From Propionibacteriaceae bacterium (GTDB lineage: Bacteria > Actinomycetota > Actinomycetes > Propionibacteriales > Propionibacteriaceae), in NCBI GenBank assembly GCA_009781325.1, contig WQYJ01000051.1:1-11373 (forward strand): 11,373 bases of DNA, read 5' to 3'. Below are positions 1 through 6,995 of the stretch, one piece after another. The position numbers and the translations under genes are program-made. Positions within the stretch are counted from its first letter, which is position 1. Every line of letters begins with the position of its first letter. The notes under the pieces were generated by a model that did no database searches, had not been told where the DNA came from, and was given only the letters and a program-made list of their open reading frames with translations.

Positions 1-112
1 GTGGCGTTGGGTTTGGGGGTGGTTCTTTTCTCGAGTCCATACGTTGGCTGCCGGGGGTCCTGCCTGGCGGCAGGATGACGGTTGTGCGTGCACCTTGACT
101 TATACGTCCCTT
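1..112. other. Left-edge region without a recognisable gene
   Basis: All three plus frames were read. One frame is open from the edge and stops at TGA 76-78 (25 codons, small hydrophobic residues); it could be the tail of an upstream gene but matches no family I recognise. A second frame stays open through this stretch and into uvrB, but out of frame with it, so it is most likely a by-product of the G/T-rich composition. Apart from the hairpin at 58-75 I see nothing functional here. Confidence 0.4.
58..75 (+). repeat. Perfect 7-bp inverted repeat (hairpin)
   Basis: TCCTGCC (58-64) and GGCAGGA (69-75) are exact reverse complements around a 4-base loop, TGGC. No run of T follows, so it is not a classical intrinsic terminator. 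It may still end the upstream transcript, or it may be chance in G-rich DNA. It ends 38 bases before the PafBC-like element of uvrB. Confidence 0.5.
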
Positions 113-135
113 TTGTCGTTGGGGTGGGATAGCGT
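113..135 (+). promoter_or_regulatory. PafBC-type (RecA-NDp) DNA-damage promoter of uvrB
   Basis: The sequence reads TTGTCGTTG (113-121), exactly 8 bases, then TAGCGT (130-135). The published mycobacterial RecA-independent damage promoter is TTGTCRGTG-N8-TANNNT. The match has one mismatch in the upstream block, exact spacing and a fitting -10. Six bases separate the -10 from the uvrB ATG, so transcription would start at the A of the start codon and give a leaderless mRNA. That fits the lack of a good ribosome binding site. In mycobacteria the activator is PafBC; its presence in this organism is inferred. Confidence 0.62.
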
Positions 136-141
136 AGTTCC

Positions 142-2211
142 ATGCGTCCAGTTACTGATGTTGTTCGAACGGTTGCGCCGTTTAGGGTCCATGCTGATTT
201 TGAGCCTTCGGGGGATCAGCCTGAGGCTATTGATGCTTTGGAGCGGCGTGTTCGGGCGGGGGAGAAAGACATTGTTTTGTTGGGGGCTACTGGGACTGGC
301 AAGACTGCTACTGTGGCGTGGTTGGCGGAGCGGTTGCAGAGGCCGATGCTGATCATGCAGCCGAATAAGACTCTGGCAGCGCAGTTTGCTCAGGAGTTGC
401 GGCAGTTCTTTCCTGACAATGCGATGGAATACTTCGTCTCCTACTATGACTACTATCAGCCTGAGGCGTACATTCCGCAGACGGACTCCTATATCGAGAA
501 GGATTCCTCGCTGAATGAAGAGGTCGAGCGGCTGCGTTATCAAGCTACCTACTCGCTGCTCACACGACGTGATGTGATTGTTGTCGCCTCGGTGTCAGCG
601 ATTTATGGTCTGGGAACTCCTCAGGAGTACGTGGACCAAGCCATCACCTTGAAGGTGGGGGACCACATCGGCCGCGATGCGCTGCTGCGCAAACTTGTCG
701 ACATCAACTATGTTCGCAATGACCTGGCAGGAACCCGCGGAACCTTCCGAGCGCGCGGAGACACCATCGAAATCTTCCCGATGTACGAACCCTTAGCGTG
801 GAGGGTCGAGCTTTTCGGCGATGAGATCGAAACATGTATGACACTGAATCCTCTCACCGGCGAGGTGGTTTCCCGCGATGATGTGATGCTCGTCTTTCCG
901 GCTAGCTTCTACGCCGCCACACAAGAGCGCATGGAAAAAGCCATTGCCGGGATCGAGGCGGAACTGTCCGAGAGGCTCATCGAACTGCGGGAACAAAACA
1001 AACTCCTAGAAGCTCAGAGGCTCGAAATGAGAACGAGCTACGACATCGAAATGATGCGCACAGTGGGAACATGCTCAGGGATCGAGAACTACTCGCGTCA
1101 CATCGACCAGCGTCCCGCCGGATCAGCTCCGAACTGTCTGCTCGACTATTTCCCTGAAGACTTCCTGCTTGTCATCGACGAATCCCATGTGGCGGTGCCG
1201 CAGATCGGCGGAATGTACGAAGGTGACATGTCACGCAAGCGTACGCTGGTCGAGCATGGGTTCCGCCTGCCCTCAGCCCTGGATAACAGGCCGCTGCGGT
1301 GGGAAGAGTTCCTGGAGAGAATCGGCCAGACCATCTACCTTTCGGCGACACCGGGGCCCTATGAATTGGCGAAGGCGCCCAATCCTGTGGAGCTGCTGAT
1401 TAGGCCGACAGGTTTGGTTGATCCTGAAGTGATCCTCAAACCCACCCGAGGCCAGGTGGAGGACCTCATGGGTGAGATTCGAGCGCGTACGGAGAAAAAC
1501 GAACGAGTGCTCGTGACGACCCTGACGAAAAAGATGGCTGAAGACCTCACCGACTATCTTCTCGCCCACGACATCCGTACTCGCTACCTGCACTCCGATA
1601 TTGACACCCTCAAGAGGCTCGACCTGCTGCGGGAACTACGCTCGGGAGAGTTTGATGTCTTGGTGGGGATAAACCTTCTGCGTGAGGGCCTAGATCTCCC
1701 AGAAGTCTCGTTGGTGTCGATCCTTGACGCTGACAAGGAAGGGTTTCTGCGCTCGGAGCGCTCCCTGATTCAGACCATTGGCCGTGCAGCAAGAAATGTT
1801 TCCGGACAAGTGCATATGTACGCCGACTCAATCACAAAATCCATGCAGAAAGCCATCGACGAGACCAATAGGCGCCGAGCCAAGCAGGTGGCGTACAACA
1901 CCGAACACGGGATTGACCCCCAGCCTCTGCGAAAGAAAATCGCCGATATCACTGAGATGCTCGCCCGGGAGGATTCTGATTGGGTAACTAAGCCAGGCCG
2001 GCGCAGTGCCGGAGCGCTGATGGCTGATCAGTCCCGGAAGATGAGGCCAGCGAATATGGCGCAATCTGAACTGGCAGACCTAATCTCTGAACTCACCGAA
2101 CAGATGCACGCAGCAGCCTCAGAACTGCAGTTCGAGGTGGCTGCCCGACTGCGTGATGAAGTCGCGGATCTGAAAAAGGAATACCGTGCCATGGTAGAAG
2201 GTATGAAATAG
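142..2211 (+). CDS. uvrB: Excinuclease ABC subunit B (UvrB)
   Basis: UvrB is the DNA-helicase-like damage-verification subunit of nucleotide excision repair; UvrA loads it on DNA and UvrC is then recruited to cut. The protein has 689 residues, usual for the family. Visible elements: Walker A GATGTGKT (48-55), the damage-probing hairpin region YYDYYQPEAY (101-110), the DESH motif II (346-349), SATPG motif III, the helicase C-terminal motif QTIGRAAR (544-551), and a C-terminal UVR domain at about 645-685 that contacts UvrC. The start is fixed: an in-frame TAG lies at 130-132, no other start codon follows it, and the RPVxDVV N-terminus matches actinobacterial UvrB. The ribosome site is weak, and a leaderless transcript from the PafBC-type promoter is likely. 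The first 95 codons are markedly poorer in C-ending codons than the next 95. Confidence 0.98.
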   Translation: MRPVTDVVRTVAPFRVHADFEPSGDQPEAIDALERRVRAGEKDIVLLGATGTGKTATVAWLAERLQRPMLIMQPNKTLAAQFAQELRQFFPDNAMEYFVSYYDYYQPEAYIPQTDSYIEKDSSLNEEVERLRYQATYSLLTRRDVIVVASVSAIYGLGTPQEYVDQAITLKVGDHIGRDALLRKLVDINYVRNDLAGTRGTFRARGDTIEIFPMYEPLAWRVELFGDEIETCMTLNPLTGEVVSRDDVMLVFPASFYAATQERMEKAIAGIEAELSERLIELREQNKLLEAQRLEMRTSYDIEMMRTVGTCSGIENYSRHIDQRPAGSAPNCLLDYFPEDFLLVIDESHVAVPQIGGMYEGDMSRKRTLVEHGFRLPSALDNRPLRWEEFLERIGQTIYLSATPGPYELAKAPNPVELLIRPTGLVDPEVILKPTRGQVEDLMGEIRARTEKNERVLVTTLTKKMAEDLTDYLLAHDIRTRYLHSDIDTLKRLDLLRELRSGEFDVLVGINLLREGLDLPEVSLVSILDADKEGFLRSERSLIQTIGRAARNVSGQVHMYADSITKSMQKAIDETNRRRAKQVAYNTEHGIDPQPLRKKIADITEMLAREDSDWVTKPGRRSAGALMADQSRKMRPANMAQSELADLISELTEQMHAAASELQFEVAARLRDEVADLKKEYRAMVEGMK

Positions 2212-2225
2212 CCCCTAACAAGCGG

Positions 2226-2231
2226 TAAAAT
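2226..2231 (+). promoter_or_regulatory. Possible -10 element for the TerC-family gene
   Basis: TAAAAT lies in the 55-base gap after uvrB and would start transcription near 2238. A Shine-Dalgarno-like AAAGGA (2257-2262) sits 4 bases before the ATG. There is no convincing -35, so the gene may simply be read through from uvrB. No terminator is visible between the two genes. Confidence 0.28.
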
Positions 2232-2266
2232 AAAGAATTACTTAGTAGTGGTCGAGAAAGGATCTC

Positions 2267-3244
2267 ATGCACGTCAGTGAGGTCGTATGGATCGTCACCC
2301 TTGTGATTCTGGTCGCAGTTTTGGTGTTCGATGTCTTCGTTATCGGCCGAAAACCGCATGAACCTTCCACCAAAGAATGCTCCATCGCGATCACCGTTTA
2401 TATTTCCGCCGCGCTGCTTTTTTCTGTCTTCGTGTGGTTCCATTGGGGATCGCAGTACGCTGGGGAGTTTATTGCGGGCTGGCTGACGGAATACTCCTTA
2501 TCGGTCGATAACCTCTTTATTTTCTTGATCATCATGGCCAAGATGAAGGTCCCGCGTCAGCTTCAGCAGTATGCCCTGATGGTCGGGATCGTCCTAGCGC
2601 TGATTCTGCGCGGCATTTTTATTGCCCTGGGTGCCGCAGCCATCGCCTTGTTCTCCTGGGTCTTCTTTATCTTCGGCGCTTTCCTGATCTACACCGCGTA
2701 CGGGCTTGCCAGAGACTATATCAAGCATGTGAATGAGGAAGATGCTGGAGAGAACTTCGCGATTCGCTGGGTGAAGAAGAAGTTTCATTTTGCGGATGAG
2801 TTCCACGGTACGAAGCTGCGGGTCAAGCACGATGGCATCCATATGATGACTCCGATGTTCCTGGTCATCGTAGCCCTCGGCAGCACCGACTTACTCTTCG
2901 CCCTCGACTCTATTCCCGCGATCTATGGCCTCACCCAGCAGGCCTATCTTGTCTTCACGGCGAACGTCTTTGCTCTGATGGGGCTGCGCCAGTTGTACTT
3001 CCTGATCGGTGGGCTTCTCAAGAGGCTGGTTTACCTCTCGGTCGGTCTGTCTGTCGTACTCGCATTTATCGGTGTCAAGCTCGTCCTGCATGCTCTGCAT
3101 CACTATGAGATCATCGGCTGGGAAGTGCCGTTATCGATATCACTGGGTGTGATTGTCGTAACGTTGTTGGTCACCACTGTGGCAAGCCTGATTCGGTCTG
3201 CTCATGGCCACAACGGCGAACTCGGAGAGGCAACCGAGGGCTAA
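2267..3244 (+). CDS. TerC/Alx-family integral membrane protein
   Basis: This is a 325-residue polytopic membrane protein with about eight or nine hydrophobic segments (roughly 7-27, 40-58, 68-90, 103-124, 126-146, 196-217, 226-247, 255-275, 288-309). The two family signatures are clear: EYSLSVDNLF (75-84) and TDLLFALDSIPA (207-218), whose acidic residues within the membrane are thought to handle metal ions. A charged loop (about 147-190) separates the halves, as in the Alx branch. Members are linked to manganese export, to metal loading of exported proteins and, historically, to tellurite resistance; the substrate here cannot be told. The ATG follows AAAGGA at good spacing. The gap to uvrB is too short for the yybP-ykoY manganese riboswitch that precedes alx in E. 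coli. The gene converges with the next one, with 30 bases between the stop codons. Confidence 0.92.
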   Translation: MHVSEVVWIVTLVILVAVLVFDVFVIGRKPHEPSTKECSIAITVYISAALLFSVFVWFHWGSQYAGEFIAGWLTEYSLSVDNLFIFLIIMAKMKVPRQLQQYALMVGIVLALILRGIFIALGAAAIALFSWVFFIFGAFLIYTAYGLARDYIKHVNEEDAGENFAIRWVKKKFHFADEFHGTKLRVKHDGIHMMTPMFLVIVALGSTDLLFALDSIPAIYGLTQQAYLVFTANVFALMGLRQLYFLIGGLLKRLVYLSVGLSVVLAFIGVKLVLHALHHYEIIGWEVPLSISLGVIVVTLLVTTVASLIRSAHGHNGELGEATEG

Positions 3245-3274
3245 ACCCTAGGCATGGATCGGTGGATTCGGGCC

Positions 3275-3991
3275 TTAAACAGGGCCGCCAAGGTCGAGGT
3301 CATCTGCCCCGGTTATTCCTGAGGAATCCTTGCGTCCTGTCAGCCATGCCAAGAGCTGTGCTTCGCTGCCGCGTACGGTCACTTTCGTGCCTGCGCCCAC
3401 AGCAACCGAGAACCCTTCATCGGAGTTGATGCGCAGCCGAATCTGTGTGAATCGGGGCATGGCTCGGAAGAGATTCCATTGCAGGAGGGCTCGGGTGACC
3501 GCTGGCTGCACATCAGTGAACTCAAAGCCGAGGACAAGGTCAACATGATGAACGATGATCTCATTGAGACGATCCAGAAGAAGTGATTGAGAAGGCAGAG
3601 TTCCCTGCGAGGTCTGCACCTGGTTCTTCCAGTGTGACTCATCTAGCAGGTCAAAAGCATTCATCAGATCCGCCGAAGACTGATCGAGGTCTTCCTGGAG
3701 GGCGAGGGCGTTTCTTTGAGCCCCGAGATTGAGAACAGCATCGGGCTGCATCGATTTCCAGGCCACAGGTTCTTGGGTTTCCCGGAGTTGATGGGCCATC
3801 TTTGCCAGGGCTTGGGCTTGGAAAGCAAGGTGCGAAGCAATGTGAGCCCTTGTCCAGCCAGCCAGAAGGGAGTCGGCACGCCAATCCTCATTGGTCAGCG
3901 CGATGGTGTCCCCCAGAAGTCGTTGAGTGGCTGCCGTCAACTCCAGACGCCAATCGCCTGGAGAATCGATGGTAAACGGCCCGATCCTCAC
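3275..3991 (-). CDS. Mycothiol-dependent maleylpyruvate isomerase-like (DinB superfamily) protein
   Basis: The product (238 residues from the chosen GTG) has the two-part layout of actinobacterial mycothiol-dependent maleylpyruvate isomerase relatives. A four-helix N-terminal domain contains LLAGWTRAHIASHLA and EIIVHHVDL, and a C-terminal domain ends with the usual VxGSxAxLLAWLTGR. The predicted metal ligands are His54, Glu144 and His148, nearly the same numbers as I recall for the Corynebacterium glutamicum enzyme (His52, Glu144, His148). Family members transfer or use mycothiol; the substrate here is unknown and true maleylpyruvate isomerase activity should not be assumed. The frame is open to an ATG at 4072, but that ATG lies inside the LexA box, lacks a ribosome site and would add 27 poorly folded-looking residues. 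The GTG at 3991 sits 7 bases after the -10 of a good promoter, implying a leaderless mRNA. The gene is divergent from uvrA. Confidence 0.85.
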   Translation of the reverse strand: MRIGPFTIDSPGDWRLELTAATQRLLGDTIALTNEDWRADSLLAGWTRAHIASHLAFQAQALAKMAHQLRETQEPVAWKSMQPDAVLNLGAQRNALALQEDLDQSSADLMNAFDLLDESHWKNQVQTSQGTLPSQSLLLDRLNEIIVHHVDLVLGFEFTDVQPAVTRALLQWNLFRAMPRFTQIRLRINSDEGFSVAVGAGTKVTVRGSEAQLLAWLTGRKDSSGITGADDLDLGGPV

Positions 3992-3998
3992 GGGTCTA

Positions 3999-4027
3999 AT
4001 TAAAGAGGAAAACCCCGTTGGTGTAAA
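3999..4027 (-). promoter_or_regulatory. Minus-strand promoter for a leaderless transcript
   Basis: Read on the minus strand: -35 TTTACA (4027-4022), a 17-base spacer, then -10 TTTAAT (4004-3999). The GTG start codon at 3991 follows after 7 bases, so the predicted transcription start coincides with the start codon. No Shine-Dalgarno sequence is present, as expected for leaderless translation, which is common in actinobacteria. Confidence 0.6.
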
Positions 4028-4064
4028 GGCAGGAGCACAGATACTTCGAATCCTGTAAAAAACT

Positions 4065-4080
4065 TCGGACATATGTTCGA
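4065..4080. promoter_or_regulatory. LexA-binding SOS box upstream of uvrA
   Basis: The site is TCGGACATATGTTCGA. The actinobacterial LexA consensus is TCGAAC-N4-GTTCGA; the match has one mismatch (G for A at 4068) and the spacer ATAT is itself symmetric. It lies 41 bases before the uvrA start codon and more than 35 bases behind the -35 of the divergent promoter, so it most likely represses uvrA rather than the minus-strand gene. Confidence 0.75.
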
Positions 4081-4121
4081 ATAGCGCGAGAAAACTTGCA
4101 TCAGGGAACTAGGATGGTTCC

Positions 4122-6995
4122 GTGCAGAATCGTCTGATCATCAAGGGAGCCCGAGAGCATAACCTGGCAAATGTCTCCCTGGATCTCCCTCGGGATTCGC
4201 TGATCGTGTTCACCGGCCTTTCCGGATCAGGAAAATCTTCGCTGGCTTTTGACACCATCTTTGCTGAGGGGCAGCGCCGCTATGTGGAGTCCCTGAGCGC
4301 CTATGCGCGGATGTTCATCGGGCAGATGGACAAACCTGCGGTGGATTTCATCGAAGGACTATCTCCGGCTGTCTCGATCGATCAGAGGTCTACCTCGAAG
4401 AACCCTCGCTCGACAGTCGGAACAATCACCGAGATCTATGACTACCTGCGTCTGCTCTTTGCCAGGATCGGTATTCCGCACTGTCCAGACTGCGGTCAGC
4501 CGATCTCCCGGCAGACCCCGCAGCAAATCGTGGATCGACTCCTAGAGTTGGAAGACAAGACCCGCTTCCAGATCCTGGCTCCGATCATCACGGGCCGAAA
4601 AGGTGAATACCGCGATGTCTTCACCGAACTTGCAACCACCGGCTATGCGCGCGTACGTGTGGATGGTGAGGTCTATTCGCTGACTGAACCTCCGACATTG
4701 GATAAGCAGAAGAAGCATGACATTGATGTCATTGTGGATCGCCTGGCAGCCGGTCCCGATTCTCGCCAACGGCTGACCGATTCGGTCGAGACTGCGCTGA
4801 AGCTTGCCAATGGAGTCGTCGCGGTGGAGTTCGTCGACCAACCCAAGGATTCCCCAACTAGGGAGAAGCGCTACTCCGAGAAGATGGCCTGCCCCAATGG
4901 GCACGACATCTCCATCGACGAACTGGAACCCCGCCAATTCTCCTTCAACGGCCCCTGGGGTGCTTGTCCAGCCTGCTCAGGTCTGGGAGTCACCATGGAA
5001 GTCGACCCCGAACTGATCATCACCGACGACTCTTTGTCGCTGTCGGAAAACGCCATCTCGATCTGGGGAACCCCCACGGTCGGTCGCTATTATCAGCATG
5101 TCCTAACCTCCCTAGCCGAAGCCCATGAATTCTCCATGACAACCCCGTGGGCAGAACTCTCCGACGAAGCCAGGACCTTGATCCTGAATGGGGTCGGGGA
5201 CCCTGTCTATGTCAAACACCGCAACCGCTTCGGGCGCTCGCGTACCTTCTCAACAAAGTACGAGGGTGTCATCCCGCACATCAAGAGACGTCACGCAGAG
5301 TCAGAGAGTGAGTACGCCCGCGAGAAGTACGCCGGATACATGCGCGAGATTCCATGCCAGACCTGTGAAGGAGCGCGTCTGAAACCGACGTCTTTGGCGG
5401 TCACTGTGGGGAATCGGAATATCCACGACGTGACCTCGATGAGTATCGGCGAATGCCTGGTCTACGTCGACAAGCTGAAGCTCTCCAAACGCGATTCCAC
5501 CATTGCAGAACGAGTACTCAAAGAAGTTCGTGAGAGATTGAATTTCCTGGTCAATGTCGGGTTGAACTATCTGACTCTCTCACGTCCTGCTGCGACACTG
5601 TCGGGTGGGGAGGCGCAGAGGATTCGCCTGGCAACCCAAATCGGATCAGGGTTGATGGGGGTTCTCTATGTCCTCGATGAACCATCGATCGGGCTGCATC
5701 AGCGCGACAATCATCGCCTGATCGAAACTCTCGTACGGCTGCGCAACCTCGGAAACACCCTGATCGTTGTCGAACACGACGAAGACACCATTCGTACTGC
5801 TGACTGGGTGGTCGACATCGGGCCAGGTGCCGGTGAACATGGTGGTCACATCGTTGTTTCGGGCACAGTCGAGGAGCTCATCAACTCCGAAACTTCCATG
5901 ACTGGTGCCTACCTGTCTGGGCGGCGTTCGATTCCCATCCCGCTGGCCCGCCGACCCCGTACAGAACGCCAGGTCACTGTGGTCGGCGCCAACGAACACA
6001 ACCTGCAGGAGATCGATGTGAGCTTCCCAGTGGGGTTATTCATCGCTGTCACAGGGGTCTCAGGCTCGGGGAAGTCATCCCTGGTGAACTCCATCCTCTA
6101 CCAGGCGATGGCGAAGAGGATCTACCACTCAAAAGCTGTTCCGGGTCGGCACAGACGCATTGAGGGTGCCGAAGCAGTCGACAAGATCATCCACGTTGAT
6201 CAATCACCGATTGGGCGTACTCCTCGCTCGAATCCGGCGACCTACACCGGTGTTTTCGACAAGATCCGCACTCTGTTTTCCCAGACCACCGAAGCCAAGG
6301 TACGCGGGTATCAACCGGGCAGATTCTCCTTTAACGTCAAAGGCGGGCGCTGCGACAACTGTTCCGGTGACGGGACGATCAAGATTGAGATGAACTTCCT
6401 GCCGGATGTTTATGTGCCCTGTGAGGTATGCCATGGTGCGCGCTATAACCGGGAGACTCTGGAGGTTCACTACAAAGGCAAGACCATCGCCGAGGTGCTG
6501 GGGATGCCGATCGAGGAGGCTGCTGAGTTCTTCTCTGCGATCCCCGCAATTGCCCGCCATCTCAATACTTTGGTGGAAGTGGGTCTGGGGTACGTACGCT
6601 TAGGCCAGTCGGCGACAACCTTGTCCGGCGGTGAAGCCCAGAGGGTGAAACTGGCCTCTGAGCTGCAGAAACGCTCGACTGGAAAGACGATGTATGTTCT
6701 CGATGAACCCACCACAGGTTTGCACTTCGAGGATATCCGCAAGCTGCTGGGAGTCCTTGACCGCTTGGTGTCAGCGGGGAATACTGTGATTGTGATCGAG
6801 CATAACCTGGATGTCATCAAGACCGCTGACTGGGTGATTGACCTTGGTCCTGAGGGCGGATCGAAGGGCGGATTGGTCATCGCCGAGGGGACTCCCGAAG
6901 AGGTGGCGAATAACCCGGCTTCCTATACAGGTGAGTTCCTCCAGCGCGTACTTCCGAACTGGAAGGATCCAGCTAGAGCCGCGGAGACAACCTGA
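4122..6995 (+). CDS. uvrA: Excinuclease ABC subunit A (UvrA)
   Basis: UvrA is the ABC-type ATPase dimer that first senses bulky DNA lesions and delivers UvrB to them. The 957 residues contain two complete ATPase modules. Module 1: Walker A GLSGSGKSS (32-40), signature LSGGEAQR (493-500), Walker B VLYVLDEP (514-521). Module 2: Walker A GVSGSGKSS (645-653), signature LSGGEAQR (834-841), Walker B MYVLDEP (857-863). The C-terminal zinc module has C744, C747, C767 and C770, the part that shapes damage binding. The first zinc site has C257, then H261 in place of the second Cys, with C282 and C285; I recall this as usual in actinobacteria. Another CxxC lies at 121-124. The start is GTG, with AGGA (4111-4114) 7 bases before it; alternatively TAGGAT (4110-4115) could be the -10 of a leaderless message. 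The LexA box upstream suggests SOS induction. The stop overlaps uvrC by one base. Confidence 0.98.
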   Translation: MQNRLIIKGAREHNLANVSLDLPRDSLIVFTGLSGSGKSSLAFDTIFAEGQRRYVESLSAYARMFIGQMDKPAVDFIEGLSPAVSIDQRSTSKNPRSTVGTITEIYDYLRLLFARIGIPHCPDCGQPISRQTPQQIVDRLLELEDKTRFQILAPIITGRKGEYRDVFTELATTGYARVRVDGEVYSLTEPPTLDKQKKHDIDVIVDRLAAGPDSRQRLTDSVETALKLANGVVAVEFVDQPKDSPTREKRYSEKMACPNGHDISIDELEPRQFSFNGPWGACPACSGLGVTMEVDPELIITDDSLSLSENAISIWGTPTVGRYYQHVLTSLAEAHEFSMTTPWAELSDEARTLILNGVGDPVYVKHRNRFGRSRTFSTKYEGVIPHIKRRHAESESEYAREKYAGYMREIPCQTCEGARLKPTSLAVTVGNRNIHDVTSMSIGECLVYVDKLKLSKRDSTIAERVLKEVRERLNFLVNVGLNYLTLSRPAATLSGGEAQRIRLATQIGSGLMGVLYVLDEPSIGLHQRDNHRLIETLVRLRNLGNTLIVVEHDEDTIRTADWVVDIGPGAGEHGGHIVVSGTVEELINSETSMTGAYLSGRRSIPIPLARRPRTERQVTVVGANEHNLQEIDVSFPVGLFIAVTGVSGSGKSSLVNSILYQAMAKRIYHSKAVPGRHRRIEGAEAVDKIIHVDQSPIGRTPRSNPATYTGVFDKIRTLFSQTTEAKVRGYQPGRFSFNVKGGRCDNCSGDGTIKIEMNFLPDVYVPCEVCHGARYNRETLEVHYKGKTIAEVLGMPIEEAAEFFSAIPAIARHLNTLVEVGLGYVRLGQSATTLSGGEAQRVKLASELQKRSTGKTMYVLDEPTTGLHFEDIRKLLGVLDRLVSAGNTVIVIEHNLDVIKTADWVIDLGPEGGSKGGLVIAEGTPEEVANNPASYTGEFLQRVLPNWKDPARAAETT

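Noticed and set aside
82..106. TTGTGCGTG followed by TATACG as another PafBC-type promoter
   Set aside because: Two mismatches in the upstream block, wrong spacing (10 rather than 8) and no TANNNT at the proper place. The element at 113-135 fits far better.
163..170. GTTCGAAC palindrome as an SOS box for uvrB
   Set aside because: The half-sites are in the wrong order with no 4-base spacer, and it lies inside the coding sequence.
44..352. 102-codon plus-strand open frame from a TTG overlapping the start of uvrB
   Set aside because: It runs out of frame with the highly conserved UvrB N-terminus, contains no recognisable domain, and is explained by the G/T-rich composition of this stretch.
2212..2266. 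yybP-ykoY manganese riboswitch before the TerC-family gene
   Set aside because: The 55-base gap is too short and shows none of the conserved paired structure.
3269..3287. Bidirectional terminator between the convergent genes
   Set aside because: The GGCC repeats give a stem of about 4 pairs with an 8-base loop and no T-run on either strand; too weak to call.
4002..4020. AAAGAGGAAA as a ribosome site for a small plus-strand gene
   Set aside because: The nearest start codon (TTG 4018) meets a stop two codons later. The bases are explained by the minus-strand promoter.
4890..4976. Loss of a zinc-binding Cys in UvrA (C-P-N-G-H instead of CxxC)
   Set aside because: From memory this Cys/His form is usual in actinobacterial UvrA, so it is not a defect.
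5646..5999. 117-codon minus-strand open frame inside uvrA
   Set aside because: Antisense to conserved ATPase motifs, no recognisable product and no promoter; typical shadow frame.
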